Shown here: positions 15,561-23,355 of the stretch, one piece after another
Numbering within the stretch: the first letter of the stretch is position 1
Layout of the letters: every line of letters starts with the position of its first letter
Source: Clostridiales bacterium UBA1206
GTDB taxonomy: Bacteria; Bacillota; Clostridia; Oscillospirales; CAG-382
Assembly: GCA_002310055.1 (NCBI GenBank)
Contig: DBXS01000010.1
Location: forward strand, 22,092-86,091
Length of the DNA: 64,000 nt
Direction: 5' to 3'
Made by a program: the position numbers and the translations under genes
Notes under the pieces: generated by a model
The model's database searches: none
What the model was told of the DNA's origin: nothing
What the model saw: only the letters and a program-made list of their open reading frames with translations

Positions 15561-15986
15561 ATGGCAAAGAAAATTATAGGTTTTATCAAACTTCAGCTCC
15601 CCGCAGGTAAAGCGACTCCGCAGCCGCCCGTAGGCCCCGCCCTCGGTCAGTACGGCGTTGCCATCCCTATGTTCACCAAGGAATTCAATGAACGCACCAA
15701 GAACGATATCGGTCTCATAATCCCGGTAGTCATCACCGTTTACGCCGACCGTACGTTCTCCTTCATCACCAAGACTCCGCCCGCAGCCGTCCTCATCAAA
15801 AAGGCCTGCAATATCGAAAGCGGATCCGCTACTCCCAATTCCAACAAAGTGGCTAAGATCACCAAAGATCAGATCAAACAGATAGCCGAAACCAAAATGC
15901 CCGACCTCAACGCCGCTTCGCTCGAAGCCGCGATGAGCATGATCGCCGGCACCGCCCGCAGCATGGGCGTTGAAGTTATAGACTAA
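15561..15986 (+). CDS. rplK: 50S ribosomal protein L11
   Basis: 141 residues. IKLQLPAGKATPQPPVGPAL is the conserved N-terminus (thiostrepton region) and the C-terminal rRNA-binding domain ends ARSMGVEV. L11 forms the GTPase-associated centre with L10-L12. GGAGGTG precedes the ATG. Cotranscribed with rplA. Confidence 0.97.
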   Translation: MAKKIIGFIKLQLPAGKATPQPPVGPALGQYGVAIPMFTKEFNERTKNDIGLIIPVVITVYADRTFSFITKTPPAAVLIKKACNIESGSATPNSNKVAKITKDQIKQIAETKMPDLNAASLEAAMSMIAGTARSMGVEVID

Positions 15987-16000
15987 GGGGGAGCGCAACG

Positions 16001-16693
16001 ATGAAAAGAGGTAAAAATTACAACAGCGCCGCAGCCGCAGTGGAAAAACTCAAGGTTTACGATTCCGCAGAAGCGCTCGCGCTCGCATGCAGCATTTCCA
16101 AAGCAAAATTCGACGAAACCGTTGAAGTTCACGTTCGCCTGGGCGTCGACTCGCGTCACGCAGACCAGCAGGTCAGAGGCGCCGTGGTGCTTCCCAACGG
16201 CACCGGCAAGACCGTAAGAACTCTCGTCTTCGCCAAAGGCGATAAAGCCAAGGCAGCCGAAGAAGCCGGTTCCGATTTCGTCGGCGCCGAAGATCTCGTC
16301 CAGAAGATCCAGAAAGAAAACTGGTTCGATTACGACGTGGTCATCGCCACTCCCGATATGATGGGCGTCATCGGCCGTCTGGGCCGTGTGCTCGGTCCCA
16401 AAGGCCTTATGCCTAACCCCAAGGCCGGCACCGTCACCATGGATATCGAAAAAGCGGTCAAAGAAGCCAAAGCCGGTAAGATAGAATACCGTCTTGACAA
16501 GACCAACATCATCCACTGCCCCATAGGCAAAGTTTCGTTCGGAGCCGAAAAACTGCAGGAAAACTTCGTCACCCTGCTCGGCGCCATCATCAAAGCCAAG
16601 CCCGCCGCAGCTAAAGGTCAGTATATCAAATCCTGCACCGTAGCTTCCACCATGGGCCCCGGCATAAAGATCAACACCGCTAAGATCATCTGA
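16001..16693 (+). CDS. rplA: 50S ribosomal protein L1
   Basis: 230 residues. RGKNYNSAAAAVE start, VHVRLGVDSRHADQQVRG, IGRLGRVLGPKGLMPNPK (signature) and the C-terminal PAAAKGQYIKSCTVASTMGP. L1 forms the E-site stalk and represses its own operon through the leader at 15.5 kb. AAGGGGGAG ribosome site, 14 bp after rplK. Confidence 0.97.
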   Translation: MKRGKNYNSAAAAVEKLKVYDSAEALALACSISKAKFDETVEVHVRLGVDSRHADQQVRGAVVLPNGTGKTVRTLVFAKGDKAKAAEEAGSDFVGAEDLVQKIQKENWFDYDVVIATPDMMGVIGRLGRVLGPKGLMPNPKAGTVTMDIEKAVKEAKAGKIEYRLDKTNIIHCPIGKVSFGAEKLQENFVTLLGAIIKAKPAAAKGQYIKSCTVASTMGPGIKINTAKII

Positions 16694-16722
16694 TTTTAAG
16701 TTTGATTTTTATAAAAAAAGTC

Positions 16723-16751
16723 TTGACAACCCGCAAATAATATGTTATATT
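16723..16751 (+). promoter_or_regulatory. Promoter of rplJ-rplL
   Basis: TTGACA, 17-bp spacer, TATATT, 29 bp after the rplA stop. It gives rplJL their own transcript. Confidence 0.82.
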
Positions 16752-16912
16752 ATTCGGGCTGAATAAAAAGTTCGCAGACAGCAGGTACGTTCGTTCAAAG
16801 GCAAAAGCCGCCGGCCGAGAACAGTTTTAAGCTTTTTCACAAGGTTTTAAAATGCTCTCACGGCGCTGTCGCCCGCGGGAGCATTTCCTGTTGTATGCCC
16901 CAAAATTTACCC
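16752..16912 (+). ncRNA. Ribosomal protein L10 leader
   Basis: The ~160-nt untranslated region contains AGACAGCAGGT followed by GCCGGCCGAG, the conserved parts of the L10 leader kink-turn, and a long-range hairpin with arms AAATGCTC (16850-16857) and GAGCATTT (16879-16886). In other bacteria the L10(L12)4 complex binds this structure and represses rplJL. Boundaries are approximate. Confidence 0.75.
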
Positions 16913-16926
16913 GGAGGTGAAACCAT

Positions 16927-17460
16927 TTGGCAAACGCACAGATCCTTGAACAAAAGAAGCAGATCGTCGCCGATCTTGTCGAAAAGATCAAAAATTCGGC
17001 AGCAGGCGTTATTGTGGATTACAAGGGTATCACCGTTGAAGACGACACTAAGCTCCGCGCTGATTTGAGAAAAGCCAACGTCGAGTATATGGTCGTCAAA
17101 AACACCCTCACGTCCAAAGCGTGCGACATCATAGGGTTCGAGAACATCAAAAAAGTGCTCGAGGGAATGACCGCTATAGCGATTTCCGAAAAAGACCCCG
17201 TCGCCGCCGCAAAGATCATTGACGAATATGCGTCCAAGCACGACAACTACCAGATCAAAGCCGGCTTTTGCGAAGGCAAAGAGCTCAACGTCGACGAAGT
17301 AAAAGAACTCGCCAAGACGCCCAGCTTCGAAGCACTCATCGCCAAAATGCTCGGTTCTCTGCAGTCTTCGCTCTACAACCTCGCTTACGTTCTGCAGGCG
17401 ATCGTTGACAAAGACGGCAGCGCCGCTCCCGCAGAAGAAGCGGCTCCCGCAGCCGAATGA
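16927..17460 (+). CDS. rplJ: 50S ribosomal protein L10
   Basis: 177 residues. VADLVEKIKNSAAGVIVDYKG start, YMVVKNTLTSKA and the C-terminal helix that binds L12 dimers; an Ala/Glu-rich tail (SAAPAEEAAPAAE) ends it. The start codon is TTG at 16927, preceded 6 bases earlier by GGAGGTGA; no ATG/GTG fits. L10 anchors the L7/L12 stalk. Preceded by its leader. Confidence 0.95.
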   Translation: MANAQILEQKKQIVADLVEKIKNSAAGVIVDYKGITVEDDTKLRADLRKANVEYMVVKNTLTSKACDIIGFENIKKVLEGMTAIAISEKDPVAAAKIIDEYASKHDNYQIKAGFCEGKELNVDEVKELAKTPSFEALIAKMLGSLQSSLYNLAYVLQAIVDKDGSAAPAEEAAPAAE

Positions 17461-17502
17461 TCGGCAAAATCATTTATTTAAAATAACGGAGGAATTATTA
17501 TC

Positions 17503-17883
17503 ATGGCTAATGAAAAAACCACTCAGATCCTTGAACTCGTAAAATCTATGACCATTCTCGAAGTTGCCGATCTCGTTAAGGCGCTCGAAGAAGAATTCGG
17601 CGTTTCCGCAGCCCCCGTGGCAGTCGCAGCAGGCCCCGCAGCCGCAGCCGCTCCCGCCGCTGAAGAAAAGACCGAATTTGACGTTGAACTCACCGGCTTC
17701 GACGCCGCTGCCAAGCTCAAAGTCATCAAAGCCGTCAAAGACATCACCGGCCTTTCGCTCGGCGAAGCCAAAGATCTTGTTACCGCTGCTCCCAAAGCCG
17801 TTAAGACCGGCGTTTCCAAGGAAGAAGCCGAAGATCTTAAGAAACAGCTCGAAGAAGTCGGCGCTCAGATCACCATTAAGTAA
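17503..17883 (+). CDS. rplL: 50S ribosomal protein L7/L12
   Basis: 126 residues. N-terminal dimerisation helix (VKSMTILEVADLVKALEEEF), Ala/Pro hinge, and the factor-binding domain KLKVIKAVKDITGLSLGEAK...EEAEDLKKQLEEVGA. Very strong ribosome site ACGGAGGA. It is followed by a terminator rather than rpoB, unlike most bacteria. Confidence 0.97.
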   Translation: MANEKTTQILELVKSMTILEVADLVKALEEEFGVSAAPVAVAAGPAAAAAPAAEEKTEFDVELTGFDAAAKLKVIKAVKDITGLSLGEAKDLVTAAPKAVKTGVSKEEAEDLKKQLEEVGAQITIK

Positions 17884-17903
17884 TATCTTAAAGGTAAAAA
17901 ACA

Positions 17904-17940
17904 AAGGCATAATACGGGCGACCGCATTATGCCTTGTATT
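17904..17940 (+). terminator. Terminator after rplL
   Basis: 10-bp stem AAGGCATAAT / ATTATGCCTT (17904-17913 / 17926-17935) with inner CG pairing, followed by GTATTTTATT. Confidence 0.88.
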
Positions 17941-17964
17941 TTATTAAAGCAGAGGTCAAAAGGT

Positions 17965-18897
17965 ATGAAAAAGATTCTTTGCATAATACTTGCGCTCGCC
18001 GTCGCAGCGTGCGCGCTGTGCGCGTGCGCAAAAGAAGGATCGAAAAAAGAAGACGTACGCAAATCGATGTATTCCGAGCTCGAAGCGTTTTACAAAAACA
18101 AACGGCCCGCCGACCTTAACGAGTTATCTTCTCTTTTTGCGTCCGGAGCGGACCTTGGGGAGTTTGACTGCTCGGCGCTGTTTGGAGAAAACGTTTCGGA
18201 CCCCGATTACGTCGCCGCGTACTGCCTACTTAAAAAAGCGGGTCATCCGACGGCGCAGAGCGCAGACGCCGGGACGCGCGTAACGCGTTTGCAAAGCGCG
18301 AATATCGAAATGCTTTCCACGCGCGAGCTTTACGAGACCGTGCTGGCGCTCACGCTTTACGGCGCGGAGTTCGACAAAGGCGCCGTCGCGCAGAGTCTGA
18401 TCTTGCGTCAGGACGAGATATCCGGCGGCTCGTACGACTACCCGCAGACCGGCGGAGGCAGCGCGCGTGTGAGCGCCGAAAACGCCGCATATTCCCTGCT
18501 TTGCTATATGCTCGTACGCGATTCGGTGCGCACGACCTTGCTTGAAGACGCCCTGCACGATTCCGCGCTGGTTTACTTAGGCAACTGCATAGACGAAAAC
18601 AATACGGTGCGCGGCGTTGACGGAAAAGCGAACAGCGCCGTCACGGCTAAAGTGCTCGTAGCCCTTATGGTCTGCGGCGTGCCGCAGAACGGCGAGATAG
18701 CCTCCGCGCTGCTTAACGCGATACACAACTTTGCCGTCTTTAAAAACGGCGCGCTCATCGGCTACCGCGAGACCGAAGACGATGATGCAAAAAGAAGTAC
18801 CGCCGCGGAGATAATGTTCTGCGTGACCTGCGCGTTATACGGAAACCCGTATTTCGGCGCAACGCTTTCCCCCGCGGGCGGTACTCAGAATAACTGA
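17965..18897 (+). CDS. Lipoprotein of unknown function, possible alpha/alpha-toroid fold
   Basis: 310 residues with a lipoprotein-like signal (IILALAVAACALCAC; the lipidated Cys is either C16 or C21). The rest is helical with repeated Ala/Leu-rich pairs, e.g. STRELYETVLALTLYG, AENAAYSLLCYMLV, NSAVTAKVLVALMVCGV, which resembles the prenyltransferase/squalene-cyclase-like toroid found in some secreted Clostridial proteins. No catalytic motif recognised. Start is ATG 17965 after AAAAGGT; an in-frame ATG at 17929 lies in the rplL terminator. Own transcription start unclear; possibly rplL read-through. Confidence 0.6.
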   Translation: MKKILCIILALAVAACALCACAKEGSKKEDVRKSMYSELEAFYKNKRPADLNELSSLFASGADLGEFDCSALFGENVSDPDYVAAYCLLKKAGHPTAQSADAGTRVTRLQSANIEMLSTRELYETVLALTLYGAEFDKGAVAQSLILRQDEISGGSYDYPQTGGGSARVSAENAAYSLLCYMLVRDSVRTTLLEDALHDSALVYLGNCIDENNTVRGVDGKANSAVTAKVLVALMVCGVPQNGEIASALLNAIHNFAVFKNGALIGYRETEDDDAKRSTAAEIMFCVTCALYGNPYFGATLSPAGGTQNN

Positions 18898-18900
18898 ATA

Positions 18901-19971
18901 TCAGTCGATATTTACGAGTTTGCCCGTTTGTGCGGATTCGTAAATGGCGTCGATCATTTTCATCAGCGTCACTCCGTCCTCTGCGGGAGCGCGGCATTCT
19001 TCCTTGCCCTGCGCGCAGTCGACGAAGTGGCGTATTTCGTTTTCAAAGAGCCCGTTGAACGCCAGCGCGGTATTCCCGCTCGGGCGCACATCCACGAGCA
19101 TACCGTTCATATCGGTATAGAATTCTATCTGCGGATCGATCCTCGCGCCAGACTTGGTGCCGAACAGCTCGATATTGCCGATATCCTGTTTGATATTGAG
19201 GTTGAACGAGGCTTCGACGCTGAGCGTGAGACCGTTGTCGAACTTTATTATCGCGCCCACAAAGTCTTCTACGTCGTATTTGAATTCCTTTACGGCGCTG
19301 GAAGTGGAAGCCATCCAGGTCTGACCGCCGTGCGCGCGGTCGAAGCCCAGATTATCGTATGTGAAGCCATACGCCGAAACGGGCTTTGGATTGTGGCACA
19401 GGTAGCGCACAAGATCCATAACGTGCACGCCCAGATCAATGAGCGGACCGCCGCCCGAATACGCTTTGTCGCCGAACCATCTGCCCGGGCAGCCGTTGCG
19501 GCGCAAATAGGTCGCCTTGGCGTAATAGATATCGCCCATCGAGCCGGCGTCGATAAAGGTCTTGAGTATGTCGGCGTCGTTGCCGAAACGGCGCACGAAA
19601 CCTATTTGCAAAAGCTTGCCGCTCTTCTTTGCGGCGTCGCACATTTCCTGCGCCTCAAAACGATTCATCGCCATGGGCTTTTCGCAGATGACGTTCACGC
19701 CCGCGTTCAGCGCGGCGACAGTGGGCGCCTTGTGGGCGGCGTTCCAGGTGCAGACCGAAACGGCGTCCAGCTTTTCGTTCGCCAGCATATCTTCGTATTT
19801 TTCGTACACGCGCGCCCCGGGGACTCCCAGCCGCGTACCGAAACGCTTTGCTTTTTCGACGTCCAGGTCGCACAGCGCGACGACTTCGACATCGGGGTGC
19901 GCCTTGTACCCCGCCATATGGAATTCGGCGATACCGCCGGTGCCTATGATACCTACTTTGAACTTTGCCAT
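18901..19971 (-). CDS. Gfo/Idh/MocA-family NAD(P)-dependent oxidoreductase
   Basis: 356 residues. N-terminal Rossmann motif VGIIGTGGIAEFHMAGY, then the family EKP motif in CEKPMAMNRFEA (catalytic Lys) and LQIGFVRRF. The C-terminal domain holds the GGGPLIDLGVHVMDLVRYL motif. Members oxidise sugars, inositols or their derivatives; substrate unknown. Start at ATG 19971 after GGGAGGCG; the upstream in-frame extension lies over the promoter. Ends 4 bp from the convergent lipoprotein gene, without an obvious terminator between. Confidence 0.9.
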   Translation of the reverse strand: MAKFKVGIIGTGGIAEFHMAGYKAHPDVEVVALCDLDVEKAKRFGTRLGVPGARVYEKYEDMLANEKLDAVSVCTWNAAHKAPTVAALNAGVNVICEKPMAMNRFEAQEMCDAAKKSGKLLQIGFVRRFGNDADILKTFIDAGSMGDIYYAKATYLRRNGCPGRWFGDKAYSGGGPLIDLGVHVMDLVRYLCHNPKPVSAYGFTYDNLGFDRAHGGQTWMASTSSAVKEFKYDVEDFVGAIIKFDNGLTLSVEASFNLNIKQDIGNIELFGTKSGARIDPQIEFYTDMNGMLVDVRPSGNTALAFNGLFENEIRHFVDCAQGKEECRAPAEDGVTLMKMIDAIYESAQTGKLVNID

Positions 19972-20002
19972 AAAAACGCCTCCCGCTTTATTTCTTTGCC
20001 AT

Positions 20003-20031
20003 ATTATAGCACCGCGCGTGCATTTCGTCAA
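20003..20031 (-). promoter_or_regulatory. Promoter of the Gfo/Idh/MocA gene
   Basis: Minus strand TTGACG, 17-bp spacer, TATAAT, 32 bp before the ATG. Confidence 0.85.
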
Positions 20032-20048
20032 GAATTTTCAAAAATTTG

Positions 20049-20077
20049 TTGCTTTACGCGGCGGGATATAGTATAAT
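20049..20077 (+). promoter_or_regulatory. Promoter of the two-component operon
   Basis: TTGCTT, 17-bp spacer, TATAAT, with ~75 nt leader before the response regulator. Confidence 0.7.
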
Positions 20078-20151
20078 ATACAAAATATATCATTATAGAG
20101 CGGTCGCTTTTCCGTTTTACGGACTCATAATGAATTCCAAAGGAGCATGAC

Positions 20152-20847
20152 ATGACCAGAATACTCGTATGCGACGACGACGCCGACATCGTTTCGGCGG
20201 TAAAAATATATCTTTCCGCTGAAGGCTACAACATCATCGGCTGTTCAAACGGCGCCGACGCGATCGAAGCCGTAAAAAACGAGCCGGTCCAGCTTGTGAT
20301 AATGGATATAATGATGCCTAAGATGGACGGGATCACCGCCGTGGCGCAGATACGCGCGTTTTCCAACGTGCCGGTGATATTCCTTTCCGCCAAGGGCGAA
20401 GATACCGACAAGGTGCTGGGCCTTAACATAGGCGCCGACGATTACATCACCAAGCCGTTCAATCCGGTGGAACTGACCGCGCGCGTCAAGGCGCAGCTGA
20501 GGAGATATATGAATTTCGGCGGCTCGAGAGGCGCCGAAAGCGAGATACGCATAGACGGCATAGTGCTGAACGATTCTTCAAAAGCGGTGACGGTCGACGG
20601 CGAGCCGATATCGCTCACGCCCACCGAGTTCGATATACTCAAACTGCTGATGCAAAACCCCGGCACGGTGTTTTCTTCCGCGCGCATATATTCCGAAGTC
20701 TGGAAAGACGAGCCCTACGGTTCTGATAACATCATAGCCGTTCACATACGCCACATACGCGAAAAATTAGAGATCAACCCCGCCGAACCCAGATATCTCA
20801 AAGTGGTCTGGGGGCAGGGCTACAAATTTGAAGGAGGAAAGAGCTGA
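20152..20847 (+). CDS. OmpR/PhoB-family response regulator
   Basis: 231 residues. Receiver domain: acidic pocket VCDDDAD, phospho-acceptor Asp in VIMDIMMPKMDG, Thr/Ser LSAKG and Lys in YITKPF. The C-terminal winged helix ends with VWGQGYKFEGG, typical of the family. It pairs with the histidine kinase encoded immediately after. AAAGGAGCA precedes the ATG. No regulated transport genes adjoin, so the stimulus is unknown. Confidence 0.95.
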   Translation: MTRILVCDDDADIVSAVKIYLSAEGYNIIGCSNGADAIEAVKNEPVQLVIMDIMMPKMDGITAVAQIRAFSNVPVIFLSAKGEDTDKVLGLNIGADDYITKPFNPVELTARVKAQLRRYMNFGGSRGAESEIRIDGIVLNDSSKAVTVDGEPISLTPTEFDILKLLMQNPGTVFSSARIYSEVWKDEPYGSDNIIAVHIRHIREKLEINPAEPRYLKVVWGQGYKFEGGKS

Positions 20848-20848
20848 G

Positions 20849-22429
20849 GTGAAAAGGCTCGCGCGTCTTCCCGGGCTGAAATACACCTTTTACGGTGTTT
20901 TCTGTCTCTTTTTTTCCACGTTCATAGCCGCCGCGACAGGTTTTATATACTGCATAACTCGCGGCCATTTCAATTCCGCCCCGCCGGAAGGCACGGGCTT
21001 TGAAAGCTTTGCCTACGGGATGCGCTACATATTCGGCGTGATCACGGTATCGTGCGGAGTGATCGCTGCGCTGATGCTGATCTTCGTGCTCATAGGCGCG
21101 GGCAGACGGCGCGGCGACGACGAACTGCATACCCGCAAGATAGACCGCATCCCTTACGAATTCTGCATCGCCATATACGGCGCGCTCATTTACGGCATAG
21201 TTTATCTTTGCATAAAAGTGCTGCGGGATCCGGGGCTGTGGAACCTGTTCGTGATAGTGCCGCTTTTGCTTCTGGGCTCGCTCTTCTTTGAAGAACTTTG
21301 CATTTCCACCGCCATAAGATACAAATCCGACACGCTGTTCAAAAACTCGTTCACCTACCGCGTGTTTGCGCTGCTCAAGCAGATATACGATCACTTTACC
21401 CCTTCGTGGAAGCTGACGGTCGCCGCGGCGGCGTATTTCGGCGCCACGTACTACGTCTTTTCGTATATGAACGCGGTGCTGCTCACGGTATGGGGTCTTC
21501 TTTCCATCGTTTTGTGCGTGCTCACGGGCGCGAGCGCGGTGTTTCTTGATTCCATAAAGCAGGGCACCAAAGAGCTCGCCGCCGGCAATCTCGAGCATAA
21601 GATCGACACCGTGGGTATGTTTTCCCGCTTCGCCGAGATCGGCGACGACCTCAATCACATAAGCGAGGGTATGTCCAAAGCCGTTTCCGAAAAGACCCGC
21701 AGCGAAAGATTGCGCACCGAACTCATAACCAACGTTTCGCACGATATAAAGACGCCGCTCACTTCCATTGTGAACTACGTCGACCTGCTCAAGCGCGGGA
21801 ATCTTTCGGAATCGCAGCGCGCCGAATATCTTTCGGTGCTGGACAGGCAGTCGCAGAAACTCAAAAAGCTGGTGGTGGACCTTGTCGAAGCTTCCAAAGC
21901 CATAACCGGCAACATCACGGCGAATCCCGTGCCCACCAACCTTAACGAGCTCGTCAACCAGTCGGTGGCGGAATATGCCGACAGATTTGCCGAAAAGTCG
22001 CTCGAAGCAATAGTCGCCATGCCCGAAAACGCCGTCACCGCGAACGCGGACGGACGGCTGACCTGGCGGATCTTCGATAATCTGCTCGGCAATATCTGCA
22101 AGTATTCGATGCCCGGCACGCGCGTTTACATAGAGCTTGCGCAAAACGAAAACACCGCCTCGGTGGTGTTCAAGAACATTTCCGAAACGGTGCTGAATAT
22201 TTCGCCCGACGAACTCGTCGAACGTTTTGTGCGCGGAGACTCTTCGCGCTCCACCGAAGGCAGCGGGCTGGGACTTTCGATAGCCGCGAGCTTAGCCGAG
22301 ATCCAGCAGGGCCGGCTCGCGATCGACGTGGACGGCGACCTGTTCAAGGCCTCGCTCTACCTGCCGCTCGCCGCCGAGGATATGAACGAAAGTATATCCG
22401 ACATGACCTCTTCCCTCACGGGTTCGTGA
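20849..22429 (+). CDS. Sensor histidine kinase with six membrane helices
   Basis: 526 residues from a GTG at 20849, one base after the response regulator stop (GGAGGAAAG upstream). The N-terminal ~240 residues have about six hydrophobic helices with short loops and no sizeable extracellular domain. A HAMP-like linker (ELAAGNLEHKIDTVGMF) leads to the H-box NVSHDIKTPLTSI, then an ATPase domain with NLLGNICKYS (N-box) and GSGLGLSIA (G2). The last ~17 residues extend past the ATPase fold and overlap by 73 bp the end of the convergent hydrolase gene. Confidence 0.92.
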   Translation: MKRLARLPGLKYTFYGVFCLFFSTFIAAATGFIYCITRGHFNSAPPEGTGFESFAYGMRYIFGVITVSCGVIAALMLIFVLIGAGRRRGDDELHTRKIDRIPYEFCIAIYGALIYGIVYLCIKVLRDPGLWNLFVIVPLLLLGSLFFEELCISTAIRYKSDTLFKNSFTYRVFALLKQIYDHFTPSWKLTVAAAAYFGATYYVFSYMNAVLLTVWGLLSIVLCVLTGASAVFLDSIKQGTKELAAGNLEHKIDTVGMFSRFAEIGDDLNHISEGMSKAVSEKTRSERLRTELITNVSHDIKTPLTSIVNYVDLLKRGNLSESQRAEYLSVLDRQSQKLKKLVVDLVEASKAITGNITANPVPTNLNELVNQSVAEYADRFAEKSLEAIVAMPENAVTANADGRLTWRIFDNLLGNICKYSMPGTRVYIELAQNENTASVVFKNISETVLNISPDELVERFVRGDSSRSTEGSGLGLSIAASLAEIQQGRLAIDVDGDLFKASLYLPLAAEDMNESISDMTSSLTGS

Positions 22430-23283
22430 AGCAGCTCGTGTCGTCCTTCGTAAAGCTTTAGCGTTACGTTTATACCCGCCTTTTTCATGGCGTTAAAGAC
22501 CTTGACCACGGCTTTACCCATCCCGCCCACGGGGTCCGATCTGCCAGAGACGAGCAGTACCGGCGCGTTTTTGGGGCAGGTAGCGTAGTTTTTGCCGTTC
22601 CTGATATAATCCATACCGCCCAGCATATCTTTGAAAAGCGAAGGCGACACGGCGTAACCGCAGTCGGGATCCGCCATATAAGCGTCGACTTCGGCGTTAT
22701 CCGAAGAGATCCAGTCGAATTCGGTGCGGTTTTCGAACGTCTTGTTATAAGAACCGAAAGCCAGCTTGTTGACGGTTTGATCGGGTTCGTATTTGCTCGC
22801 GTGCTTTCTGCAGGCACGTTTTGCCACGAGCTTTCCCGCTTTTGCAAGCGGAGCGCTGATCTGCCCCGTGCCCGAAAAGATATAACCTTCGGCTTTTATC
22901 ATATTCTTCATAAACACAGTGCGCGAAGCAAAACTCCCCATCGAATGCCCGAACAGAAAATACGGCGCGCCGGGATGTCTTTCGTGCTCGAGCTCCGAAA
23001 GCTGCGCGATATCGCGGCATATGAATTCCCAGCCGTCTTTATCGGCGAAAAAGCCGCGTTCTTCTTTGGACGCCGACTTTCCGTGCCCCAGATGGTCGTT
23101 GCCGCAGACGGCGACCCCGCGCGACGTCATATATTCGCAAAGCCCGGTATATCTGCCGAAATGCTCGCTCACGCCGTGAGCGACCTGGATCACGGCTTTT
23201 ATCTCGCCTTCCGGAAGGTATTCGCAGGCGTAGATATCGTGTATCCCGTCGACCGAACGGAACGAAAATTCTTTTTTGATCAT
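22357..23283 (-). CDS. Alpha/beta hydrolase, monoacylglycerol lipase/lysophospholipase type
   Basis: 308 residues. Serine_aminopeptidase-S33/Hydrolase_4 pattern: AHGVSEHFGRY (oxyanion), DHLGHGKSA, nucleophile elbow FGHSMGS, acid in SGRSDPVGG and catalytic His in YEGRHELLHE. The family cleaves monoglycerides or lysophospholipids. Adjacency to glpK (divergent, sharing a 72-bp gap) suggests that released glycerol could be phosphorylated, an inference. Start at ATG 23283 after AAAGGGGGTATC. Confidence 0.88.
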   Translation of the reverse strand: MIKKEFSFRSVDGIHDIYACEYLPEGEIKAVIQVAHGVSEHFGRYTGLCEYMTSRGVAVCGNDHLGHGKSASKEERGFFADKDGWEFICRDIAQLSELEHERHPGAPYFLFGHSMGSFASRTVFMKNMIKAEGYIFSGTGQISAPLAKAGKLVAKRACRKHASKYEPDQTVNKLAFGSYNKTFENRTEFDWISSDNAEVDAYMADPDCGYAVSPSLFKDMLGGMDYIRNGKNYATCPKNAPVLLVSGRSDPVGGMGKAVVKVFNAMKKAGINVTLKLYEGRHELLHEPVREEVMSDILSFISSAASGR

Positions 23284-23305
23284 AAAGATACCCCCTTTTT
23301 TATAT

Positions 23306-23334
23306 ATAGTAAAACAATTATCCGTTATTGTCAA
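23306..23334 (-). promoter_or_regulatory. Promoter of the alpha/beta hydrolase
   Basis: Minus strand TTGACA, 17-bp spacer, TACTAT. It fills most of the gap to glpK, for which I see no separate clear promoter. Confidence 0.8.
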
Positions 23335-23355
23335 CACCCAAACGCGGAGGAAAAT

